Positions 6,760-12,614 of a stretch of DNA of 12,614 nt are shown piece after piece; the stretch's first letter is position 1, and the number at the start of each line of letters is the position of its first letter. The translations under genes and the position numbers were made by a program. The notes beneath the pieces were generated by a model. That model saw nothing but the letters and a program-made list of their open reading frames with translations, was not told the origin of the DNA and made no database searches. The DNA comes from Ignavibacteriales bacterium (GTDB taxonomy: Bacteria > Bacteroidota > Ignavibacteria > UBA10030 > SZUA-254). Location of the stretch: NCBI GenBank assembly GCA_016207985.1, contig JACQYX010000242.1, positions 1 through 12,614 of the forward strand, given 5' to 3'.

Positions 6760-8221
6760 ATGATAAATCTATCTCAACGGCAAACACTTCAAATGAAGCT
6801 GACCCCACAGCAGGTGCAGTATCTGCAGCTACTGCAATTGCCTGTGCTTGCCCTTGAGCAGCGGATCAAAGCTGAACTGGAGATGAATCCTTTATTGGAA
6901 GAAGTCGATGAGATGGAAACGACACAAGAGCAGGAAGAAAAAGTAGAAGAAGTAACCAGTACAAGCGAAGAAACGACACCGGCTGAACAAGAAACTTCTT
7001 CGAGTGAAGATAAGTATACATTCGAAGATTTCATGAACGACAGTCTTGACGGGTATAAAGCTACATTTTACAACACTCGAGACGAGGACCGGGTTGAATT
7101 TCCACAGCCCGCCGAGATTACTCTCATTCAGAAGTTAAAAGACCAAATCCTGATGTTGGATTTAACATCAGATGAAAAACTTGTTTGTGAGGAGATAATC
7201 GGTAACATCGATGAAGATGGTTACCTCCGCCGTGAGCTGCCTCTCATCGTTCAGGATCTCAATTTATCACAGGGTTTTTCCATCACGAACGAGCGTTCTG
7301 AAGAAATTCTAAAAATGATTCAACATCTCGATCCTCCCGGAATCGCTGCACGAAGTTTGCAGGAATGCCTCATCGTACAGCTTGAAGTAAGAGAATTCGA
7401 TCCAGATATGGCAGAGAAAGCACTCAGAATTCTTCGAGATTATTTTGACGATTTTACGATGAAACATTATGAAGAGCTTGCAAAAAATCTGAACATCACT
7501 ATCGAGCAGCTTAAACCGATTATCGAATTAATCCAGAAGCTCAATCCAAAACCGGGAGAAGGATATTTCACACCGCACCAAAATTACATTATCCCTGATT
7601 TTGTAGTAGATAGAGACAATGACGATTTCATCATCTCTCTCAACGATCGAAATGTCCCGCCAATCCGCATCAATAAGCGGTACAAAGAATTGATGTCTCG
7701 TAAAATGAAAAATGGACAGGCAACTGGAGTGAAGGATTTCATCCGCAAGCGATTCGAAGCTGCCAAATGGTTTATCGCTTCTATCAATCAACGCCGGGAA
7801 ACGATGCTAAAAGTAATGCGTGCTATCATCGAGAAGCAAAGAACGTTCTTCGAAACGGGAGAAAACTTACGTCCGATGATTTATAAAGACATCGCTGAGA
7901 TAATCAGTATGGATATTTCTACGATCAGCAGGGTTGTTAACGGAAAGTACGTTCAGACCGAGTACGGTGTATACGAGCTACGGCATTTCTTCAGCGATAA
8001 ACTAACGACGCAAACGGGCGAAGAAATATCGAATAAGGAAGTCAAAAATAAAATTAAAATAATTATCGAGAGCGAAGATCCAAATCATCCGCTGAGTGAT
8101 GATCGCATCGCAGAGATGCTGAACGCTGAACAACACCGGACTCAATATTGCCCGATGCACCGTTGCAAAGTATCGAGAAGCTATGAAGATACCGGTTGCT
8201 CGCCTTCGGAGAAAAATATAA
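6760..8221 (+). CDS. rpoN: RNA polymerase sigma-54 factor RpoN, frameshifted before the RpoN box
   Basis: Alternative sigma factor that directs core polymerase to -24/-12 promoters and needs AAA+ activators. Domain order is normal: Gln/Leu-rich region I at about 5-45, acidic region II at 45-95, core-binding region at 115-310, then the helix-turn-helix region with [18 protein letters not shown] at 371-388 and [20 protein letters not shown]. As read, the frame leaves the family after LNAE (residue 457) and ends at 8256 with unrelated residues. Dropping one base within 8131-8137 restores [19 protein letters not shown] and a TAA at 8219-8221, giving 486 residues. Even then the RpoN box, normally ARRTVAKYRE, reads [10 protein letters not shown] (TGC at 8156-8158 for an expected Arg codon). 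As given, the protein would lack promoter -24 recognition. Coordinates are for the restored frame. No enhancer-binding activator is nearby. Confidence 0.93.
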
Positions 8222-8243
8222 TTCCCATTTATCTAATACTTAT

Positions 8244-8780
8244 ATGCCTGAAATAATTCATTCAACGACCGTGATCGGTTTTACCCATAAAGGAAAAACT
8301 GTAATCGGTGGAGATGGTCAGGTTACAGTCGGTAACGCGATCATGAAAAAAGGTGCACGTAAAGTAAGGAAACTTTATAACGATACCGTCCTTGCCGGAT
8401 TTGCCGGTGCAGCGGCTGATGCTTTTACACTCTTCGAGCGATTCGAAGATCGGTTACAGCAATATCATGGTAATCTTTTACGGGCGGCAGTTGAGCTTGC
8501 GAAGAACTGGCGGACTGACAAATACCTGCGCCAGCTTGAAGCGCTGCTTGCGGTTTTGAATAAAGAGCAAGCCCTTATCATTTCAGGGACAGGTGAGATC
8601 GTTGAGCCGGACGATGGGATTGTTGCAATCGGTTCGGGCGGTAATTATGCTCTTGCTGCAGCGAGGATGCTTCAGCAGCATACCGATCTGGATGCACGGG
8701 AAATTATTCAGCTATCATTAGAAGCTGCCGCAGATATCTGTATCTATACGAATAAGAATATTTTTATTGAAGAATTATGA
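8244..8780 (+). CDS. hslV: ATP-dependent protease subunit HslV (ClpQ)
   Basis: Proteolytic core of the HslVU (ClpQY) protease, a threonine peptidase forming a double hexamer in the cytoplasm. The 178-residue protein begins [13 protein letters not shown]. Removing the seven-residue leader would expose Thr8 as the catalytic N-terminal Thr. K40 then falls at position 33 of the mature chain, the known catalytic Lys. GGDGQVTVG (22-30), [30 protein letters not shown] and CIYTN are family hallmarks. An upstream in-frame ATG at 8196 lies inside rpoN and adds 16 unrelated residues, so I chose ATG 8244, 22 bp after the restored rpoN stop. It overlaps hslU by 4 bp (ATGA). A plain Shine-Dalgarno site is not seen. 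Intact. Confidence 0.95.
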   Translation: MPEIIHSTTVIGFTHKGKTVIGGDGQVTVGNAIMKKGARKVRKLYNDTVLAGFAGAAADAFTLFERFEDRLQQYHGNLLRAAVELAKNWRTDKYLRQLEALLAVLNKEQALIISGTGEIVEPDDGIVAIGSGGNYALAAARMLQQHTDLDAREIIQLSLEAAADICIYTNKNIFIEEL

Positions 8781-10174
8781 TGAATAAGAAGTCTAAGAAA
8801 GAATCACTTCGGGAATTGACACCTCGTGAAATCGTTAGGGAGCTGGATAGATATATAATCGGTCAGAATGCAGCTAAGAAATCGGTTGCCATTGCAATTC
8901 GGAATCGATGGCGGCGATTACAGACACCGGAGCAGTTACGTGAAGAGATTATGCCGAATAATATCATACTGATCGGTCCAACGGGTGTCGGCAAAACGGA
9001 AATCGCCCGACGATTAGCGAAGCTCGTAAACGCGCCGTTCATCAAAGTAGAAGCATCGAAGTTTACCGAGGTCGGATATGTTGGAAGGGATGTTGAATCG
9101 ATGGTTCGTGATTTGACTGAGTTTTCGGTAAATATGTTGAAGGGAGAAAAAGCGACCGAGGTGCGTGATAAAGCTGTCAGACAAGCAGAAGAGCGAATCA
9201 TTGATATTCTTATTCCTCCTGTGAAGCGAAGACATCCGGTTGAGGCTGTATCATCATCTATAGAAGAAAATGGGGAAGGGGACGAGAATAGAGCAACACG
9301 AGACAAGTTCAGAGAAAAGCTCCATAGCGGTGACATGGAAGATCGCATGATCGAGGTGGATATCACCGCTCCTCAGATGCCGGCAATGCAAATATTTGGA
9401 CCTTTCAATATTGAAGAGATGGGAATGAACATTCAGGAAATGTTCGGCAGTGTTCTTCCGAAAAAAACAAAGAAGCGAAAGCTGACGATTGCAGAAGCGA
9501 GGAGTCTTCTCATCCAGGAAGAAACCCAGAAACTTATAGATACTGAATCCATTGTAAAAGAAGCGCTGGAACGGGTCGAGAATTCAGGTATTGTCTTCAT
9601 CGACGAGATAGATAAGATCGCAGGGGAACGCGGGCATACTTCAGGACCCGATGTATCGAGAGAAGGTGTTCAACGCGATTTACTGCCGATCGTTGAAGGA
9701 ACGACCGTTCTAACTAAATATGGAATGGTGAAAACCGATCACATCCTTTTCATCGCATCAGGTGCGTTTCATGTATCGAAACCGTCCGATCTGATTCCTG
9801 AATTGCAAGGTCGGTTCCCGATTCGTGTCGAGCTTCACAGCTTGACTGAGGACGACTTTATAAAAATCCTCACACTCCCGCAGAATGCACTCATCAAGCA
9901 ATATGCGGCTTTGTTGGAAACGGAAGGTGTGAAATTAGAATTTACAAAGGATGGAATTTGTGAGATCGCAAAGTTAGCCGCTCAGGTAAACGAACAGGTG
10001 GAAAATATCGGCGCCCGCCGGCTTCATACTATTATGACTACACTTCTTGAAGAAATCCTATTCGATGCACCGGATAAATATGTCGGTGCAATAATCAGCG
10101 TAACAAAGGAGATGGTTGAAGACGCTCTCATCGGTATTATTAAGGACAAAGACCTCAGCAGGTATGTTTTGTAG
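8777..10174 (+). CDS. hslU: ATP-dependent protease ATPase subunit HslU (ClpY)
   Basis: AAA+ unfoldase that feeds substrates to HslV. The 465-residue protein has all key parts: [17 protein letters not shown] at 14-30, Walker A GPTGVGKT at 67-74, pore loop GYVGRD at 100-105, the intermediate (I) domain at about 120-240, Walker B IVFIDEID at 272-279, and sensor-2 GARRLHTIM at 412-420. The C-terminus is RYVL, close to the RYIL-type tail that inserts into HslV. Two consecutive ATG codons (8777 and 8780) could start it; the first gives the ATGA overlap with hslV and translational coupling. The gene is complete and shows none of the damage seen further left. The I-domain region around 155-185 is Glu/Asp/Ser-rich and may be a loop. 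Confidence 0.97.
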   Translation: MMNKKSKKESLRELTPREIVRELDRYIIGQNAAKKSVAIAIRNRWRRLQTPEQLREEIMPNNIILIGPTGVGKTEIARRLAKLVNAPFIKVEASKFTEVGYVGRDVESMVRDLTEFSVNMLKGEKATEVRDKAVRQAEERIIDILIPPVKRRHPVEAVSSSIEENGEGDENRATRDKFREKLHSGDMEDRMIEVDITAPQMPAMQIFGPFNIEEMGMNIQEMFGSVLPKKTKKRKLTIAEARSLLIQEETQKLIDTESIVKEALERVENSGIVFIDEIDKIAGERGHTSGPDVSREGVQRDLLPIVEGTTVLTKYGMVKTDHILFIASGAFHVSKPSDLIPELQGRFPIRVELHSLTEDDFIKILTLPQNALIKQYAALLETEGVKLEFTKDGICEIAKLAAQVNEQVENIGARRLHTIMTTLLEEILFDAPDKYVGAIISVTKEMVEDALIGIIKDKDLSRYVL

Positions 10175-10227
10175 TATCGCATGACCAATGACGGATGGAT
10201 TAGTCATTCACGATTCATAATACGAAC

Positions 10228-10554
10228 TTAGTGTACTTTATCTCCCGCTGTTGGCGGCTGGAAACCGAAACCGCTTGGGGATGGCTCCCCCTGAATTTTT
10301 ATCTCACCAAAAATCTTCTCAAATTTTTCGATATTATCGCGCAGTGCATTTAATAAAAGTTTTGCATGTTGTGGTGTCGTGATGATGCGGGCGTGTACCT
10401 TCGCTTTTGGGACGCCGGGTAATACGCGAGTGAAATCGATAACGAACTCCGCAGGTGAGTGTGTTATGATTGCGAGATTTGAATATATACCCTCCGCTTC
10501 CTTCTCGCCGAGTTCAATGCTGATTTGTTGAGCCGGTTGGTTTTGTGTTGCCAT
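10228..10554 (-). CDS. DUF3467 domain protein
   Basis: A 108-residue protein matching the small DUF3467 family, of unknown function. The core ISIELGEKEAEGIYSNLAII at 11-30, then FVIDFTRVLPGVPKAKVHAR and TTPQHAKLLLNALRDNIEKFE, spans the whole domain. The last 15 residues are Pro/Gly-rich and likely disordered. The start ATG at 10554 has a strong AGAAGGAGA site 4 bases upstream. It lies convergent to hslU with 53 bp between the stops. The TPR gene upstream on the same strand is separated by a strong terminator-like hairpin, and I see no clear promoter in the 26 bases between hairpin and start. Expression may depend on read-through or on a promoter inside the end of the TPR gene. Confidence 0.88.
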   Translation of the reverse strand: MATQNQPAQQISIELGEKEAEGIYSNLAIITHSPAEFVIDFTRVLPGVPKAKVHARIITTPQHAKLLLNALRDNIEKFEKIFGEIKIQGEPSPSGFGFQPPTAGDKVH

Positions 10555-10570
10555 AAAATCTCCTTCTGTT

Positions 10571-10610
10571 AAAAATTAAAATGCCCTTCCGCATGTTTGT
10601 GGAAGGGCAT
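10571..10610 (-). terminator. Intrinsic terminator after the TPR gene
   Basis: Perfect 10-bp stem, ATGCCCTTCC (10581-10590) with GGAAGGGCAT (10601-10610), around a 10-base loop. On the minus strand it is followed at once by TTTAATTTTT (10580-10571). It starts 17 bases past the TPR stop and sits just upstream of the DUF3467 ribosome-binding site, so it could also act as a partial terminator or attenuator. Confidence 0.88.
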
Positions 10611-10627
10611 CAACCTGATAGTTTTAT

Positions 10628-11788
10628 TTATTTATTCCTGAGTGCATCTGCTGTTTCCAGTGCAGCTTTTGCTTCTTTTAGCAAATTCGCATTTGCATAA
10701 GCGGAAGCCATTAAATCCCAGGCGTTTGGATCTTCCTTTTTCAATTCAACTAACTGCTCTAAGTATCCGACAGCTTTCTTGAATTTTTCGAGGTATAGTT
10801 TGTCAGTATCTTTTTTTAGATCCTGACTTTGAGCATCTTGTTTCATCTTATCACCGATTCGCATATATGCGACGCCGATATTCTGAAGCGCAACATCATA
10901 CTTCGGATCGGCTTGGAGTGCGGCTTCAAAATGTATGATAGCTTCTTCGAGTGAGTCTGTCTGCATCAGCAGTACACCGAGGTTGTATTGATAAACTTTG
11001 TTTGTAGGATCTTTAGCAACTGCTTCACGAATATATGGCTTGGCGTCGCTTGCTTTCCCTAATCTTACATAGAGATCGATCATCGTAGCAAGAAGCTCCA
11101 CATCGTCGGGTGAAAATTTTCTTGCCTCTATAATGGCTGCAATTGCGTTATCGTAATTTGCGTTCGCCTCTTGTTTGTTGCTTGCCGCTTCCGCATTCTG
11201 TGCTTTTGTAAGATATGCATTTATCAACGATGTGTGGAGTGCAGATGTTTGTTTACGCTTGAGTCCTTCTTTTAAGGTCGCGATCTCATCATCGTAGTTT
11301 CCATTTGCGTGTTGTGCAACAGCGAGGTTCTGGTAGGTAATAACGCTATCGGCATTCACAATAAGAGCCGTATTATAACTCTCAATTGCTTGCTGTCTGA
11401 GGAGAACGGCGCTATCGGCGGATGCAGAGATGCTCTTGTTAAAATAATTCACACCCATATTGAGCGCTTGTCCCCAGATGTATTTTTTTGCTTGGGATAT
11501 TTTCTCAGTAAATTCATTACTGTTCTTCAGCGATGCATCGAATGCCTCAACGGCACCTTTATAATTAGTACGCTGCATACGGGCAGAACCGAGCAGCCAC
11601 CATGCTTCAGCATTCTGTGGATTTTTTTGAACTTCCTGAGTGAGCCACTTTTCAGCGCTCTCCCAGTCGGAACGTTGTATGTATAATTTTGCACTGGTCA
11701 TTTCCTGTGATGCACACTGGAAGCCAGTGAAAAGGAGAAAACTTGTTAGAATTATCGTTAGGATTGCTAAAATCGTATAATTTTTCAT
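10628..11788 (-). CDS. Tetratricopeptide-repeat protein, exported and possibly a lipoprotein
   Basis: A 386-residue TPR protein. I chose ATG 11788 (MKNYTILAILTIILTSFLLF) because AAAGGAA lies 5 bases upstream. A longer in-frame start at 11878 would run through the predicted promoter and place 30 odd residues before a clear signal peptide. The signal segment (about 4-20) is followed by TGFQCASQ with Cys25; the lipobox is non-classical, so a lipid anchor is only possible. The rest is helical repeats: for example AEAWWLLGSARMQRTNYKGA near 55, then VITYQNLAVAQHANGNYDDE, VYQYNLGVLLMQTDSLEEA and NAWDLMASAYANANLLKEA. It probably scaffolds protein contacts outside the cytoplasm. It is transcribed away from icd and ends at a terminator. 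Specific partner unknown. Confidence 0.88.
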   Translation of the reverse strand: MKNYTILAILTIILTSFLLFTGFQCASQEMTSAKLYIQRSDWESAEKWLTQEVQKNPQNAEAWWLLGSARMQRTNYKGAVEAFDASLKNSNEFTEKISQAKKYIWGQALNMGVNYFNKSISASADSAVLLRQQAIESYNTALIVNADSVITYQNLAVAQHANGNYDDEIATLKEGLKRKQTSALHTSLINAYLTKAQNAEAASNKQEANANYDNAIAAIIEARKFSPDDVELLATMIDLYVRLGKASDAKPYIREAVAKDPTNKVYQYNLGVLLMQTDSLEEAIIHFEAALQADPKYDVALQNIGVAYMRIGDKMKQDAQSQDLKKDTDKLYLEKFKKAVGYLEQLVELKKEDPNAWDLMASAYANANLLKEAKAALETADALRNK

Positions 11789-11834
11789 GGAAATTCCTTT
11801 GAGGTAACCTGAGATTTTGTTGATAACGATGTCC

Positions 11835-11863
11835 AATATACACAAAGTGAGAAAAAGAAACAA
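11835..11863 (-). promoter_or_regulatory. Sigma-70-like promoter for the TPR gene
   Basis: On the minus strand TTGTTT (11863-11858) and TATATT (11840-11835) are spaced by 17 bases. This leaves a leader of about 40 bases before the chosen TPR start and argues against the longer start at 11878. Confidence 0.6.
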
Positions 11864-11914
11864 ACAATTAGTATTCATTCTACTTTCAATACAGTTTGGT
11901 ATTTTTTACCTTTA

Positions 11915-11928
11915 TTCAGTTGACTGAA
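11915..11928. promoter_or_regulatory. Short perfect dyad in the TPR-icd spacer
   Basis: TTCAGT-TG-ACTGAA is a perfect palindrome with 6-bp arms. It lies about 50 bases upstream of the TPR promoter -35 box, in a divergent control region of about 356 bp. It is a candidate regulator site only; no known consensus is recognised. Confidence 0.35.
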
Positions 11929-11979
11929 GTCGATTGAAATAGATAGAGAAGAATAAAAATCTGGAGTGATAATAAGTTT

Positions 11980-12012
11980 AGTTCACTTTATCGTAGTTCA
12001 TCGAAGTGAACT
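11980..12012. promoter_or_regulatory. Nested inverted repeat upstream of the icd promoter
   Basis: AGTTCACTT (11980-11988) and AAGTGAACT (12004-12012) form a perfect 9-bp inverted repeat. A third copy, AGTTCA at 11995-12000, can pair with the same right arm (TGAACT at 12007-12012). The two pairings exclude each other. The element ends about 30 bases before the icd -35 box. There is no T-tract, so it is not a terminator. A binding site for a dimeric regulator is possible. Confidence 0.45.
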
Positions 12013-12042
12013 GATTTAAGAGTCCTTGCTTATAGATATATT

Positions 12043-12071
12043 TTGACTTCGTACAAAAATTTTATTATATA
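12043..12071 (+). promoter_or_regulatory. Sigma-70-like promoter for icd
   Basis: TTGACT at 12043-12048 and TATATA at 12066-12071 are spaced by 17 bases, giving a leader of about 65 bases before icd. A second TTGACT at 12091 lacks a matching -10 box at the right distance. Confidence 0.6.
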
Positions 12072-12144
12072 TATCATCGTCATTTTCTCTTGACTTATAA
12101 TCCCTAAGCTAACAACGAGTTTCAATAATACAAGGAGTCGAAAT

Positions 12145-12614
12145 ATGGCAAAAATACCAATACAACCACCAGCATTTGGACAAAAAATCTCTATCAGCGG
12201 CGGGCAGCTGAAAGTTCCAGACAATCCGATCATCCCGTTTATCGAAGGAGACGGCACGGGTCCCGATATCTGGCGTGCATCTCAGCGTGTTATGGATGCT
12301 GCAGTCCAAAAAGCTTACAATGGTAAACGAAAAATCGCCTGGATGGAAGTGTTCGCAGGTGAGAAGTCGTTCAAACAATTTAACACATGGCTGCCCGATG
12401 AAACAGTCGAAACATTTAAAGAATATTTAGTCGGCATTAAAGGTCCATTGACGACACCGATTGGTGGTGGAATTCGCTCGCTGAATGTTACATTACGCCA
12501 GCTACTCGATTTGTATGTCTGCCTTCGACCCGTGCAATACTTCCATGGTGTCCCTTCACCGGTAAAGCGTCCCGAGGCTGTTAATATGGTTATCTTCCGA
12601 GAGAACACGGAGGA
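12145..12614 (+). CDS. icd: NADP-dependent isocitrate dehydrogenase, 5' part (runs off right edge)
   Basis: Converts isocitrate to 2-oxoglutarate and CO2 in the TCA cycle, making NADPH. The 156 residues present match the E. coli-type enzyme: [10 protein letters not shown] at 33-42, KISW-like [13 protein letters not shown] at 63-75, [17 protein letters not shown] at 99-115, [16 protein letters not shown] at 126-141 and VIFRENTE at 149-156. Ser112 in GGGIRSLNV corresponds to the substrate-binding serine that AceK phosphorylates in E. coli; whether it is controlled that way here is unknown. ATG 12145 has AAGGAG at 12132-12137, seven bases upstream. The gene reads away from the TPR gene across a long spacer with its own promoter. 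Nothing looks damaged in the visible part. Confidence 0.96.
   Translation, partial: MAKIPIQPPAFGQKISISGGQLKVPDNPIIPFIEGDGTGPDIWRASQRVMDAAVQKAYNGKRKIAWMEVFAGEKSFKQFNTWLPDETVETFKEYLVGIKGPLTTPIGGGIRSLNVTLRQLLDLYVCLRPVQYFHGVPSPVKRPEAVNMVIFRENTE

Noticed and set aside
8128..8140. Programmed ribosomal frameshift in rpoN
   Set aside because: No slippery heptamer is present, and programmed shifting is not known for this gene. The linked Arg-to-Cys change also points to error or decay.
10187..10208. Weak inverted repeat AATGAC/GTCATT between the convergent hslU and DUF3467 genes
   Set aside because: Only six base pairs with a 10-base loop and no T-run on either side; not supportable as a terminator.
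1..12614. CRISPR array, tRNA or rRNA gene, IS element, phage or defence cassette
   Set aside because: No regularly spaced repeats, transposase or integrase frames, or tRNA-like cloverleaf sequence were seen on either strand by eye. A tRNA or Rfam scan would be decisive.

Overview
The window is ordinary chromosomal DNA from a bacterium of moderate GC (low-to-mid 40s % by eye). It probably belongs to the Bacteroidota/Chlorobiota/Ignavibacteriota (FCB) group. The clues are a GlmM-like mutase of the MSLIRSISGIRG type, DUF3109, DUF2520 and DUF3467 proteins with FCB-like wording, an AMMECR1-MEMO1 pair, and an rpoN-hslVU neighbourhood. This assignment is inference from protein resemblance; no rRNA or other phylogenetic marker is present.

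Layout. Positions 1-3003 hold a minus-strand operon. In transcription order it is AMMECR1 (AmmeMemoRadiSam A), MEMO1-like (B), a DUF2520 Rossmann protein, and a sugar-1-phosphate nucleotidyltransferase that runs off the left edge. Junctions overlap by 4 bp or are 6 bp apart. Positions 3175-6058 run rightward: phosphoglucosamine/phosphohexomutase, a lone EutN/CcmL microcompartment vertex protein, and dprA. Positions 6142-10174 continue rightward: DUF3109 protein, rpoN (sigma-54), hslV and hslU. Facing these on the minus strand are a DUF3467 protein and a TPR protein, with a good terminator between them. At the right edge the 5' part of NADP-isocitrate dehydrogenase (icd) starts rightward from its own promoter.

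The mutase and nucleotidyltransferase suit cell-wall or surface-polysaccharide precursor synthesis. HslVU is a two-part ATP-dependent protease. The rest is housekeeping. I see no CRISPR, IS element, phage, RNA gene, defence system or other obvious new system.

The most notable feature is damage. Five of the nine genes in the first 8.2 kb have broken frames that can be restored exactly from the sequence. The nucleotidyltransferase has two in-frame stops, the mutase one and dprA one. DUF3109 carries a perfect 14-bp tandem duplication. rpoN has one extra base just before its RpoN box, plus a Cys where the box has Arg. All four nonsense codons sit where Glu or Gly is expected and are explained by G-to-T changes on the coding strand. 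Genes to the right of 8.24 kb look intact. Whether this is real decay or consensus error (single-cell or low-coverage metagenome assembly) cannot be settled from the sequence alone. The second oddity is a C/A-rich segment of about 84 bp with a GC palindrome, inserted in frame inside the mutase.
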